Positions 18,155-26,900 are shown, counted from the stretch's first letter. The stretch: DNA of 64,000 nucleotides from PALSA-129 sp963842505 (GCA_963842505.1 CAWJGZ010000001.1:1302001-1366000), one strand, 5' to 3'. A program made the numbers and translations. The notes: generated by a model from the sequence alone, not told the origin.

Positions 18155-19570
18155 ATGAATAGTTCGATACTTAGTCGCATCTTGATGTGTTTTGTCTTTC
18201 TGGGGGAAGCCCACTTCGCTCCGGCAGTTGCCGCAGACACTGGAAACCTGCGGGTTGGAGCGGCGCGCATGGACATCACGCCACCCGTGAGCCTGCTTCC
18301 CATTCCCGGCGGGCAGGCCGGCTCGCGAGGGCTCGTCGACATTCGTGACGGGATCTATGTGCGCGCGATTCTGGTCGACAACGGAGTCAGCCGTGCGCTC
18401 ATCCTGGGGTATGACCTGATTATTACGACCGCCTTCTACGATAGAGTGGCGCGGCGAGTGACCACGGAGGCGGGCATTCCTGTCGAGAACTTTCTCCTGA
18501 CGGTGAACAATACACATAGTGCACCATTCGTAACAGGAAGGCCTCCAACCGCTGAGAAGCAGGTGGCTGACGCTGACGCGAAAACCGCGGCATATACGTC
18601 GATTGTGGAGAACGCCACGATGGAGGCGGTTCGCAAAGCGGCAGAAACCCTTCAGTCGGCGCGAGTAGGGTTCGGGAAAGGGAGTTCCGATCTCAACGTG
18701 AACCGGGATGGCCCCACGCCCTACGGGTATTATGAGGAGGACAATCCGGACGGCCCGGCAGACAAGACCGTGTCTGTAATGAAGTTCGAAGCTTTGTCCG
18801 GTGAGCCGATCGCTTTCTTCATCGTCTGTTCCCTCATGTCGACGGTTCAGGCGCAGCCCGAAGGTTTTACTTGCACGGGCGACATTGGCGGCGCCACGTC
18901 TCGATTTGTCGAGGAATATTACGCCGGCAAGCCCGTCGCAGTGTGGACGCGCGGGGGCGCATCAAACGTGAATCCCCGGTACATGACCTGGTACTTTGCC
19001 TACGGGCCCAGCGGAGAAATCATCCAGAAGAGAAGAGAAACCGATCTCAGCTTGATCGACGCGATGGGAAAGATACTTGCCGAGGAGGTCATCCGAGTGT
19101 CCGAGAAAGTGATCCGGAGGACTACCCCTCGGGCCACGATCTGGGGGGCCCAAAAGGTCACCTCGTGTCCCGGGCAGCGGAGGGTCGAGCCGCACTTCAC
19201 ACCGAAAGCCGAGATCTCGGCTGGCTGGGACAACACTCCGGACAAGCAAGGGCCCTGGACATTCAAGTATGAGAACGCGCCGGCGGCGGACATTCCAATG
19301 GCACTGTTGATGATCAACCACATCGCGCTGGCGGCCTTGCCTTTCAACACCGCGGACGAGATCGAGCTGCGTTTGAAGAGGGAGTCGCCGTTCACGGCCA
19401 CCATGCTGGTAACGCAGGCGAATAGCGGTGGAGGTGGTCATATTGCCAGCGACGACCAATATGCCAAGAACGCGTTTGTGGTTTCGGGCATTCGATTCAA
19501 GATCGGCTGTGTGGAAGATGCCGTAATCAATGGGTTTCTGGACATGATGAACGAGAATCGCGGGAATTGA
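18155..19570 (+). CDS. Secreted neutral/alkaline ceramidase-like protein
   Basis: A protein of 471 residues with a Sec signal (ILMCFVFLGEAHFAPAVAAD). It matches the amino-terminal domain of neutral/alkaline non-lysosomal ceramidases: RVGAARMDITPPVSLLPIPG at the mature start, then ILGYDLIITTAFYD, and NFLLTVNNTHSAPFVTGRP, which corresponds to the conserved Asn-Thr-His-Ser-Pro zinc/active-site block. TGDIGGATSRFVEEYY follows. True ceramidases are near 700 residues, so this is the short form lacking the carboxy-terminal domain. It may cleave an amide or ester of a lipid, but the substrate is unproven. Its placement before another esterase suggests part of the same catabolic unit. Confidence 0.75.
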   Translation: MNSSILSRILMCFVFLGEAHFAPAVAADTGNLRVGAARMDITPPVSLLPIPGGQAGSRGLVDIRDGIYVRAILVDNGVSRALILGYDLIITTAFYDRVARRVTTEAGIPVENFLLTVNNTHSAPFVTGRPPTAEKQVADADAKTAAYTSIVENATMEAVRKAAETLQSARVGFGKGSSDLNVNRDGPTPYGYYEEDNPDGPADKTVSVMKFEALSGEPIAFFIVCSLMSTVQAQPEGFTCTGDIGGATSRFVEEYYAGKPVAVWTRGGASNVNPRYMTWYFAYGPSGEIIQKRRETDLSLIDAMGKILAEEVIRVSEKVIRRTTPRATIWGAQKVTSCPGQRRVEPHFTPKAEISAGWDNTPDKQGPWTFKYENAPAADIPMALLMINHIALAALPFNTADEIELRLKRESPFTATMLVTQANSGGGGHIASDDQYAKNAFVVSGIRFKIGCVEDAVINGFLDMMNENRGN

Positions 19571-19639
19571 ATTCACCATTCACAGAGGCTGCTGTGGACT
19601 ACAACTGGGGTTGCCAAGAGACGAGAAAGGAAAACCTAT

Positions 19640-20920
19640 ATGAAACCTAACGAAGCAAGCGGCAGCAATAGCGCCGCAACCATCAGTCGCCGCACGATGC
19701 TGAAAATCCCGGCTGGCATTGCCGGGATTCCATATATTCTCACACGCAGCAAGGCGGCAAGTGCCGCTCAGAGCACGACAGCCAAGCCCTACGATTATCC
19801 TAAAAAGTATTTGTGGGATGTCAAACGTGTGTGGAACATCGGTGAGCAGTTAAGGACCATGCGGGAACGTATGCCACAGGCAGGCTCACCCAATTTTGAT
19901 CTGGATCGATTAATCAACAGCCTCATGGGCGAAAGCCTTGTCGTGATGTTTGAGAATTTTATCAAGTACACAAACGAAATGGACCCCGAGTTGCTAAAGC
20001 ACTATGCCAATCTGGGAAAGGGCTTGAAAAAGGAGCTGTTTCAAGCCGACGCTTACATGGAACGCTGGTCCTGCTATACGCCGCTCTCCATGTATAAACC
20101 GGAAGGCAAAGACAGAAAGTATCCGTTCATGTTCCTTCTTCATGGCGGCAACTGTTCGATTGAATGGGAGGAGGCCAACGGATTCCTGCCTTTGGCAGCT
20201 CGTGACGAGGTGATTGTAGTGGCTCCGCAAAACCATAGCGTGTCCAATGTGATGCGGATTCTCAGTGAGGTAAAGAGCAAATATCCGGTGGACGAAAGCC
20301 GGATTTATTCCATGGGCTACTCACAGGGAGGCAACCAAACCAATCTCGTGACTCTTGCGCATCCTGAAATCTTCGCGGCCTGTGCTCCCGGCCCCAGCCC
20401 CTTCCCCGGAGGCGGCGCCGCAGGCAGTCAAGGTTTTTCGGATGAAGTGATACAGAATTTCAGAAAGTATACACTGCCCATGATTTCCGTTGGCGGGCAG
20501 ACGGAATTCACCTACATCTTTCCACTCACCGGCGACCGGCCAGCGCAGGCGGGGGGGCCTGCTGCCACGGCTAATACATCGGGTAAGGGTAAAATCGATC
20601 TCCTGCAACGTCGTCTCAGGGCGATGCGATGCCGGGAGCCAAAGGCTGAAGAGTTTTACGCCACGGCAACCAGTGACGATATTGTGAAGCGCAAAATGGG
20701 GGTTCCCTTTGACAGAACCTCCGTGGAGAAGATTCTCGGCGTGGATCATTACATTGGTGATTTCAAGAATGACCAGGGCGACTATTATATGCGCATGATC
20801 AGCATCGAGAATATGCCGCACTGGCTGCACCCTACGACGGCCGAACTTGCCTGGAAGTTTATGAAACGCTTCTCCAGAGATACTGTGACAGGCAAGCTTA
20901 TTGTCTCTGCTAACCAGTAG
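19640..20920 (+). CDS. Tat-exported alpha/beta-hydrolase (PHB-depolymerase/feruloyl-esterase-like)
   Basis: A protein of 426 residues. The ribosome-binding site AAAGGAAAA precedes the start. A twin-arginine signal SRRTMLKIPAGIAGIPYIL lies at residues ~15-33, implying export of a folded protein. The catalytic domain has YPFMFLLHGG (oxyanion), DESRIYSMGYSQGGNQTN with nucleophile Ser in GYSQGG, and a likely catalytic His near the carboxy end in MPHWLHPTTAELAWKF. This resembles polyhydroxybutyrate-depolymerase/feruloyl-esterase-type enzymes that remove acyl or phenolic esters. It lies 69 bp after the ceramidase-like gene, probably in one unit. Confidence 0.8.
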   Translation: MKPNEASGSNSAATISRRTMLKIPAGIAGIPYILTRSKAASAAQSTTAKPYDYPKKYLWDVKRVWNIGEQLRTMRERMPQAGSPNFDLDRLINSLMGESLVVMFENFIKYTNEMDPELLKHYANLGKGLKKELFQADAYMERWSCYTPLSMYKPEGKDRKYPFMFLLHGGNCSIEWEEANGFLPLAARDEVIVVAPQNHSVSNVMRILSEVKSKYPVDESRIYSMGYSQGGNQTNLVTLAHPEIFAACAPGPSPFPGGGAAGSQGFSDEVIQNFRKYTLPMISVGGQTEFTYIFPLTGDRPAQAGGPAATANTSGKGKIDLLQRRLRAMRCREPKAEEFYATATSDDIVKRKMGVPFDRTSVEKILGVDHYIGDFKNDQGDYYMRMISIENMPHWLHPTTAELAWKFMKRFSRDTVTGKLIVSANQ

Positions 20921-21096
20921 GTGGAAGAACCTATAGTTGGTTTCTGTAGTGTATATACGGAAGAGAATTTATATTTTGGCTCGATTAGCGTCGCCTCTCT
21001 TCAAGGATCACCACGGGAAAATTCAGCTCAAACGTAGGACTGCACTACCGATGGAATGGAAGCCTCGTCTGACGAATTCGTGGGTAACTGGCGGAC

Positions 21097-21873
21097 TCAG
21101 CGCTCCGGTTGATTGAGGAAGCGATGGAGTTTTCGGCAGGTCGAGTCGAAGGAGCGCTGCGCCTCTTCCGAGCCGTTGTGGACCAATGGGCCGCCATCGG
21201 CATGGATCGCACCCTGGAGCAGTCGTTCGGCGGTGTTCGTGACGGCGACTTGGATCAGGTTCGCGTACCGAGTGGCAAGGTAGCCTGGTGTAGTGGGATG
21301 CTGCTCGACGTTTTCGACAATATCGAGGGCTTCGTTCAAGGTGTGCGAAGCGCCGGGAGCATCGCCGCCTTTGAATTGCTTCGCGTAGACTTGCACCAAT
21401 GCGTCGGCGGCCAACGTGGATCGGTCAGGTCCCGCAGGGATTAACCGGGCGACGGTAACAGCATTTTCATAGTCGCGTTTTTCGGCGAGCTGGATTGCCA
21501 CGCCAAGATAGGCCAGAGAATTAGGCTTTTTCTCGGATAGATCGTCGATGTTCTGCAACGCCACGCGCCAATTTCCCTGAGCTGTGAGCCCCCAGGCAGA
21601 GCAGTAAAGGGCCAAGTCGCGGTTTGCCCCCAGGGGGAGATGCTGAACGGTCGCGAGAGCGCCTACCAGATCGCCGGCCTTGACCTGCTGCCCGGAAAGG
21701 TTGCAGGCGAGACTGCCTCGCTGAAACTCTTCGATTTCAGGCACGAGTGCGCTGGCTTCCCGCAAGATCGACTTCGCCTCCTCGATGTCCGGGTTGTCTT
21801 GCGGAAAGACGGACGACGGCACGGCCAAAAGGGAGAGGACTGTGACAGGTAGGAATCGGAGGGCGAAGCGCAT
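21097..21873 (-). CDS. Secreted TPR-like helical-repeat protein
   Basis: A protein of 258 residues with a Sec signal (LPVTVLSLLAVPSSVFPQ). The mature part is nearly all helix hairpins with TPR-like spacing (KAGDLVGALATVQHLPLGAN, WRVALQNIDDLSEKKPNSLA, RDYENAVTVARLIPAG, GASHTLNEALDIVENVEQHP). Such repeats usually mediate protein contacts in the periplasm. There is no enzymatic motif. It stands alone on the minus strand, and no partner is evident. Confidence 0.7.
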   Translation of the reverse strand: MRFALRFLPVTVLSLLAVPSSVFPQDNPDIEEAKSILREASALVPEIEEFQRGSLACNLSGQQVKAGDLVGALATVQHLPLGANRDLALYCSAWGLTAQGNWRVALQNIDDLSEKKPNSLAYLGVAIQLAEKRDYENAVTVARLIPAGPDRSTLAADALVQVYAKQFKGGDAPGASHTLNEALDIVENVEQHPTTPGYLATRYANLIQVAVTNTAERLLQGAIHADGGPLVHNGSEEAQRSFDSTCRKLHRFLNQPER

Positions 21874-22550
21874 GATGTTCCTCTATCTCTTAGAGACGCT
21901 AGAGGGCGCCCCGTTGTCACATGGTGGGTTGGAGAAACTTCAGGTCGGAAGGCATTGCTCGCGAGGACAGTCCGCCGTCCGGGCAGTGTTAACTCACAAT
22001 ATCGCTAGCCATCCGGTGCGCAAACCAGTCACCTATCGCCTGCGCCTGTTGCGCCGCCAGGTGTGTTCGCGCTCTGCTTGAACCGGGATCACAACCTTGT
22101 TTGGATGCTTCCAGGTTCCTTTCGATGTCCGCCACCCGTACCTCGATGTCTTCTATCTCGATGGATTTCGGCGCGTGGGCGAGCACGCTATCGGCAGCCC
22201 GGACGCGAGTCAAGTGGGGAGCGGTACCGTCCACCATGATCTTCAGCAATGTCGAGACTGCCGCGCCCGACGCGCGTCGACTTGAACCACTATTGACGTC
22301 GCAAGAGCGGGGCCACTCAAGAGCAGCAACACACCGACGTATCCGACGACTCGCAACCTGGCGTTCAGCCACATCCACACCCTCGTATAGGATAACAATC
22401 CCGAACGGCGCAGGCCACAGTATCACGCTGCAAACGTCCGTCTCTCTGCGGCTTCGTTCAAGCGCCTTCCCTGAAAACGGGCTGGCGCGAGCGTCACTCG
22501 AATCTTCGTGCGTTATGTGGAGATATCGGAAGGCATCGTCGCGGTCCGCC
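21874..22550. other. Intergenic region containing a truncated HTH-gene copy
   Basis: No intact gene. The only recognisable content is the fragment at 22094-22276, which duplicates part of the gene at 25,879-26,319. The rest gives no supported protein. Confidence 0.5.
22094..22276 (-). pseudogene. Truncated duplicate of the HTH/terminase-like gene
   Basis: Sixty codons (ASGAAVSTLLKIMVDGTAPH through IERNLEASKQG) match the carboxy half of the protein at 25,879-26,319 with about eight substitutions. The amino-terminal HTH half is missing and the flanks are unrelated. The reading frame is kept, but no start or proper end is present. It records duplication or recombination between phage-like modules ~3.8 kb apart. 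Confidence 0.75.
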
Positions 22551-23456
22551 CTACTGCTTGGCCTGCCCCGCCACCAACATCGATTCCAGGATCTGGTCGC
22601 CTACGTCCTTCACCGCTCCCGGAGAATGCGACAGGAACAGCGTGTTGGTCTTGTCGCTCTCGCCAATCGATTTCAGCGTGTCGAAATACTGTGTCACCAT
22701 CACCAACTGCATCACTTCCTTCGCCGACGCTCCCTCCACCACTTTCTGGAATTGCTCAATCGAAGACTGCAGGCCCTCGATGATGGCCTTCCTCTGGTTG
22801 GCGATTCCCTGCCCTTGCAAAGCCTTGCTCTCCGCTTCGGCTTCGGCTCTCTTCACCACCAGAATCTTCTCTGCTTCGCCCCGCGCGTTGGCAGCCACCT
22901 GCTCGCGCTGCGCCGCGTTGATGTCGTTCATCGCCGACTTCACCTTCTCATCGGGAACGATGTCCGTCACCAGCACGTTGACGATCTCGTATCCGAACGT
23001 GGACATGTCTGCGTCCAGCTCTTTCTTTACCGCCGCCGCGATGCTGGATTGGCTGGCGAAGACCTCGTCCAACGTCATCCCCGGCACGTGCCCCAGAATC
23101 ACCTGCTCCACATACGATTTGATCTGCGCGGTCGGATCGGACAGTTTATAGAAGGCATCGTAGACCCTGTCCGGACGAACCATGTTCTGTACGGATATCG
23201 GGATGGTCACGAAGACGTTATCCTTGGTCTTCGTTTCCATGGTCAGGGTGATTTGATTCACTCTCAGGCTCACGGATCCGGCCACCGAATCGAAGAGCGG
23301 AACCTTCCAGTTCAGCCCAGGCTCGGCGACGCGCAGAAATTTGCCAAACCTGGTGATCACGGCCACTTGCGCAGTCCTCACCGTAAAGAAGCTCGCCAGC
23401 ACCACGTACAGCACAATGACGAGCCCAATGAGCAGCGGAACCAATGCGATATCCAT
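22551..23456 (-). CDS. SPFH/stomatin-like membrane protein
   Basis: A protein of 301 residues. The start at 23456 has GGGAGGAAAGTT directly upstream; the frame extends further up but reads as junk. One amino-terminal membrane helix (ALVPLLIGLVIVLYVVLASF), then the SPFH/band-7 domain (VRTAQVAVITRFGKFLRVAE, PGLNWKVPLFDSV, VNQITLTMETKTKDNVFVTI). A long Glu/Ala/Lys coiled coil follows (INAAQREQVAANARGEAEKI, VVKRAEAEAESKALQGQGIA). It would oligomerise on the inner membrane and organise lipid domains or proteases. The usual NfeD-type partner is not adjacent. A 496-residue plus-strand ORF across it is a shadow. Confidence 0.92.
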   Translation of the reverse strand: MDIALVPLLIGLVIVLYVVLASFFTVRTAQVAVITRFGKFLRVAEPGLNWKVPLFDSVAGSVSLRVNQITLTMETKTKDNVFVTIPISVQNMVRPDRVYDAFYKLSDPTAQIKSYVEQVILGHVPGMTLDEVFASQSSIAAAVKKELDADMSTFGYEIVNVLVTDIVPDEKVKSAMNDINAAQREQVAANARGEAEKILVVKRAEAEAESKALQGQGIANQRKAIIEGLQSSIEQFQKVVEGASAKEVMQLVMVTQYFDTLKSIGESDKTNTLFLSHSPGAVKDVGDQILESMLVAGQAKQ

Positions 23457-24126
23457 AACTTTCCTCCCAAGGGGATTCCTCCCCGGCCTCCCAGTAGAGC
23501 GGCGTCGGATTCCCGCGCTCCACGTATCACTATAAGGCATCAAAGACAGGCGTGCCGCATCTCCCTGGGCCGCAGGATGACTCTTCTGTAATCCAGGTGC
23601 ATGCGCAAAACTCCTCTGATTCCCAGAGTCTCCTGCTGGCGACCAATCGCATCCGACCATCTTCTTGCCGAAGGTAGCCGTTTAGGGTCCTCGCGAGCGT
23701 CAAATTAACAGTGAATGTCGCTAGCCATTCGAGCGGCAATCCGGCGGCACCCGGCCAGTACATCTGCGCATGTCCCCGATTTCCAGAGAAATGCCGCTCG
23801 ACGCGCCGTCAAAATCCACTTCTCCGATAAGGCCGTCTTTCGTCTAGAACGTCGGATGCCCAACTTCCGATTGCCGAACAATCCAGTCGGACCTACCGCC
23901 CCGGGGCAGTTTACAACAGTCCTCTAGTGAAAGTGGGCAAAGCCGCTTCACCGCGAGCGCTCCCAAGGGGCGAAGCACGGCTGCCGCAAGTTGCTGTGAG
24001 GCCCTTGGTATTCCGTGCGAGCCTCTCGCAGACGCTGGTTGCGCGCGTCCACGCTTCGGGGGACCCGCAGCGCGATTCGCATGATTTTGCTGGTCGATCA
24101 TTGACCGCTCGGATCTGGCCTTGGTG
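23457..24126. other. Gene-free gap
   Basis: About 670 bases between two minus-strand genes. The ORFs on both strands are short, Arg/Pro/Ser-rich and without motif. I see no repeat or RNA gene. Confidence 0.5.
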
Positions 24127-25083
24127 TCACTTGGGATAATAGCCATCCCGTGTGCGGACCACCAGGCCCTTGCGGCCCGTGGTCAACTTGATCCGTCTGT
24201 ATTCTCCACCGGTAGCCGGGCGATCCGGCGTATAGCCGATGCTGTACTGATTGCGCAGCTCCTCTTCAATCTGATCGAAAATGCGGTCGAGGGAAACCTC
24301 TGACGTTACCGCGAAATAACTGCCGCCGGTCTCGCGCGCCAGACGTTCCATCACGGCGGAACCGCGATTCGGACCTGGCCCGGTGTGGATGTTAACGCCA
24401 CCTTTCCCATGGCCACTCATCATCCGGCTGTACAGGATCGAGTAGATGAGCGTGTCAGCCCGCTGAGCGTATTCGATAGCGGTGACGATTGAAGTGCGGT
24501 CCCGAGCTAAGAGGCGCCGCCGGAGCCCCTGGAAATCCAAGCCGTCGGACAGGAGAATGAACGCCTTGCGACCGTTTCTGTTCCGCATGAGGCCTTCTGA
24601 CGAATCGCGGATCGCGCAGTAAAGGAGCGTGCCCACCTCAAAGAGTGGTGGGATCTTTAGTTGATTGAGGGCTGAGGCCAGTTCTGCTCGCGAGGAAGTA
24701 AAGTCCTGTAAGGTTCCAACTCGCACGTCAAAGTGAACCACCGCGGCGACATCTCTATCCTCCCGCAGAATTCGTTCGAGGAAACGGAGCGAGCCGGCGC
24801 GCTCCGCCGCGAACATCGGCCGCATGCTTTGGCTAGTATCCACCAGGAGTGCCAGCACCAGCGGGAGATCGGATTCTCGCGCAAAATATCGAATCGTCTG
24901 CGGCCGCCCGTCTTCTTCCAGACGGAAGTCATCTTTGGAGAGATCCTTTACGATTGCTCCCGTCGCGGAGTCCCGAACCGTGGCCAGGACCGAGACGACT
25001 CGAACCTCGCTTGAAAACGAGGGCGTCTGGCTGGCAAGGGAAAAGCCAAGCGCCGCCAGCAGCGGCAAAATCAGAATCCGCAC
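24127..25083 (-). CDS. Secreted VWFA-domain protein (acidobacterial VWFA-related family)
   Basis: A protein of 318 residues with a Sec signal (ILILPLLAALGFSLAS). The first ~75 mature residues form the conserved beta-rich lead domain (VRVVSVLATVRDSATGAIV, KDLSKDDFRLEEDGRPQTI). A von Willebrand factor A domain follows: LVLALLVDTSQSMRPMF carries the DxSxS MIDAS, and GRKAFILLSDGLDFQG the second Asp. It probably binds a metal ion and mediates protein contacts outside the cytoplasm. This family is strongly expanded in Acidobacteriota. It is a single gene, with no partner nearby. Confidence 0.88.
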   Translation of the reverse strand: MRILILPLLAALGFSLASQTPSFSSEVRVVSVLATVRDSATGAIVKDLSKDDFRLEEDGRPQTIRYFARESDLPLVLALLVDTSQSMRPMFAAERAGSLRFLERILREDRDVAAVVHFDVRVGTLQDFTSSRAELASALNQLKIPPLFEVGTLLYCAIRDSSEGLMRNRNGRKAFILLSDGLDFQGLRRRLLARDRTSIVTAIEYAQRADTLIYSILYSRMMSGHGKGGVNIHTGPGPNRGSAVMERLARETGGSYFAVTSEVSLDRIFDQIEEELRNQYSIGYTPDRPATGGEYRRIKLTTGRKGLVVRTRDGYYPK

Positions 25084-25194
25084 GATGCCAGCATGACGCG
25101 GCCACTACGGTCGAAGTTTCAGGAAAGTCAATGCTGCCGGTACTTCCCGATCAGCTCGCATTGCTCAATAACTTAAGACTGGTCGCCATCCTCG

Positions 25195-25422
25195 CTAGCA
25201 TCGTAAACCGGCCGCCCGCTGCTGCAACCGAGCGCGAAGTTCTATCGACGTGATTCCGAGGAACCGCGCGAGTGTTTCCGCCAGGCTCTCATTCTCCAGC
25301 CTTGCGAATCCGATTCGCATCAGGCCGTCCGCGATTTCCTTCGCCGCCGAAATGCCCTCGGGCGGTGCGGGCCGCGGGATTCGCTCCTCCAGCCGTTCAA
25401 GCCTTCTGGTGATTGTCTTCAT
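25195..25422 (-). CDS. Short coiled-coil protein (RRLERLEER type)
   Basis: A protein of 75 residues. The start chosen at 25422 opens MKTITRRLERLEERI. The same opening pattern (basic helix, then RR-x-E-x-LE-x-R) occurs in the next two upstream genes, so the three are distant paralogues or share an N-terminal module. The remainder is helical (ADGLMRIGFARLENESLAET). Function unknown. It is the last gene of a four-gene minus-strand unit headed by the HTH protein at 26319. Confidence 0.55.
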   Translation of the reverse strand: MKTITRRLERLEERIPRPAPPEGISAAKEIADGLMRIGFARLENESLAETLARFLGITSIELRARLQQRAAGLRC

Positions 25423-25436
25423 CGTTTCAAGCTGAG

Positions 25437-25622
25437 CTATCGCCTGTTCCTTTGCCAGGGCTGGTAGCGATCCGCCGTCATCGGTATCACGATCGGTGGT
25501 CCGTGTGGTTCTTGGCTTCCATCCGGGGAAACGTAAACGACCTGGACTATCAACGGCTCGGCAGGTGGTCCGAGGCGAGACTCCAGTTCTTCTAGCCGCC
25601 GAATGAGATTCCGCTTGATCAT
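25437..25622 (-). CDS. Short coiled-coil protein (RRLEELESR type)
   Basis: A protein of 61 residues opening MIKRNLIRRLEELESRLGPP, then a beta-like stretch (LIVQVVYVSPDGSQEPHG). It starts 29 bp after the preceding gene and ends 14 bp before the next. The amino-terminal heptad (R-R-x-E-E-L-E-x-R) is shared with both neighbours. Unknown function; a dimerisation helix is likely. Confidence 0.55.
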   Translation of the reverse strand: MIKRNLIRRLEELESRLGPPAEPLIVQVVYVSPDGSQEPHGPPIVIPMTADRYQPWQRNRR

Positions 25623-25651
25623 CTCCGTCTCCTCCGGTCTGCGCCGCCGCC

Positions 25652-25882
25652 TCAGGCCGCATCCCTTGCATGCGGCAGATCGGGAGTTGCCTGCATGACG
25701 GCGCGCACGCCCTCAAGCGTGAGTTGTACGTGCGACTGCCCATTGCTGTAGAGGCGGAACTGCTCCTGCCAGAACGCCAGCCATTGCGGGGAACCGGGCA
25801 CCAGGCCGCTGCAGTCCACCGCGCGCGATTCGAGTTCTTCGATCCGTCGAAGAAGGTTGACTCTGCCGCCTTTCCGTTTCAT
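25652..25882 (-). CDS. Short coiled-coil protein (RRIEELESR type)
   Basis: A protein of 76 residues opening MKRKGGRVNLLRRIEELESR. The rest contains WLAFWQEQFRLYSNGQ and ends APDLPHARDAA-like after VQLTLEGVRAVMQAT. Its ATG overlaps the stop of the HTH gene by 4 bp, showing translational coupling. It shares the N-terminal helix with the two genes downstream. Unknown function. Confidence 0.6.
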   Translation of the reverse strand: MKRKGGRVNLLRRIEELESRAVDCSGLVPGSPQWLAFWQEQFRLYSNGQSHVQLTLEGVRAVMQATPDLPHARDAA

Positions 25883-26319
25883 CGCACCGTCCCTTGTTTG
25901 GATGCTTCCAGGTTCCTCTCAATTTCCGACACCCGCACTTCGATATCTTCGATCTCGATGGCCTTGGCTGCGTGGGCCAGCACGCTATCGGCAGCCCGGA
26001 CACGAGTCGAGTGGGGAGCCGCCGCGTCCACCATCGTCTTCAGCAATGTCGATACAGCCGCGCCGGAGGCTTGCTGGAGGCGGGCGATGGATTGGCCGAA
26101 CGCGAGTCGGCGGGCCTTGCGGTAAGCCGCGTCGAACTCGGGATCCTCCATCCAGTGCAGCAGGGTATTGGTTGCCACGCCGACCGCTCGCGCGGCCTCT
26201 TCAAGATTACGCTGCGTGAGTAGGGCTGCGATTGCCTCATCCTTCTTTCGCCCGAATTTTGTGCCTTGGCCCTTCAATCTGCCCCAACCTGTCGCAGCCT
26301 GCCCGTCATCGCCATTCAA
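25879..26319 (-). CDS. Helix-turn-helix protein, phage terminase small-subunit-like
   Basis: A protein of 146 residues. After a basic lead (GRLKGQGTKFGRKKDEAI) comes a helix-turn-helix typical of terminase small subunits and related phage proteins (LLTQRNLEEAARAVGVATNT, LLHWMEDPEFDAAYRKARR). A helical carboxy part ends in a charged coiled coil (EIEDIEVRVSEIERNLEASK). It probably binds DNA. It heads a unit of four short genes, with a 4-bp overlap to the next. A truncated copy lies at 22094-22276. No large terminase, portal or capsid gene is nearby, so it is a stranded or domesticated phage module. Confidence 0.65.
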   Translation of the reverse strand: MNGDDGQAATGWGRLKGQGTKFGRKKDEAIAALLTQRNLEEAARAVGVATNTLLHWMEDPEFDAAYRKARRLAFGQSIARLQQASGAAVSTLLKTMVDAAAPHSTRVRAADSVLAHAAKAIEIEDIEVRVSEIERNLEASKQGTVR

Positions 26320-26407
26320 TCGCTAAGCCAAACAATCCACTTGCCTTAAGGAGCGAACAGAGTGATTGATGTGTCACGCGGTAATCACCGCCCAAGGAGA
26401 AAATGCA

Positions 26408-26898
26408 ATGAAAACGATCGAAACCGAGACGACCACTACCCTGGAGGCGCAGGCCGCCCCCGCTACCGAAATCCAGGAGCCGAAAGCCCCCACGAAGGCC
26501 CACACTGCGCAACAGGCGCGCCACGTTGCGTCCGCCAAGCCCAAGTCGAAGAACAAGGCCAAGGCCCCGAGAACGGCCCCCAAAGTGAGCCAAAAAGCCG
26601 CAAAGAAGGCGCATAAGGCCGATGCCGCCCGCCAGGGCAAGCCCGCCAAGCCGCAGGAAAGCGCCGGGCCGCGCGAGGGCAGCAAGACCGCCCAGGTGGT
26701 CGCCATGCTCCAGCGGAAGAACGGCGCCAGCCTGGAAGAGATCATGGAGAAGATGGGCTGGCAAAAGCATTATGCCGACATCGGCATAAGGCCCACACCG
26801 TCCGCGGGTTCATGGCCGGCGCGATGAAGAAGGCCGGGTACACCGTCGAGTCCTTCAAGTCCGACAAGGGCGATCGCACCTACCGGATTAACCAGTAG
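26408..26898 (+). pseudogene. DUF3489 protein gene interrupted by a 26-bp palindrome
   Basis: The amino part is a Lys/Ala-rich low-complexity tail (KPKSKNKAKAPRTAPKVSQK) leading into the DUF3489 winged-helix-like domain (GSKTAQVVAMLQRKNGASLE, EIMEKMGWQKH). At the point where the family continues with TVRGFM, a palindromic insert shifts the frame by two. Beyond it, the third frame resumes exactly with TVRGFMAGAMKKAGYTVESF and ends DRTYRINQ before a TAG at 26896-26898. An intact relative is at 33,107-33,742. With the insert the product stops at 26827 with a wrong tail. DUF3489 has no known function; DNA binding is suspected. Confidence 0.8.
26767..26792. repeat. Short palindromic insertion element or excision scar
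   Basis: Core TTATGCCGA CA TCGGCATAA (26770-26789), perfect 9-bp arms, extended by GC...GC with one mismatch to 26 bp. Removing 26 bp restores the DUF3489 frame exactly. It has no ORF of its own. No other copy was noticed in the window. Confidence 0.7.
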
Positions 26899-26900
26899 CA

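Noticed and set aside
22101..23591. 496-codon plus-strand open frame
   Set aside because: Antisense to the SPFH gene, full of Arg/His/Leu runs; the SPFH protein has clear domain motifs and a ribosome-binding site.
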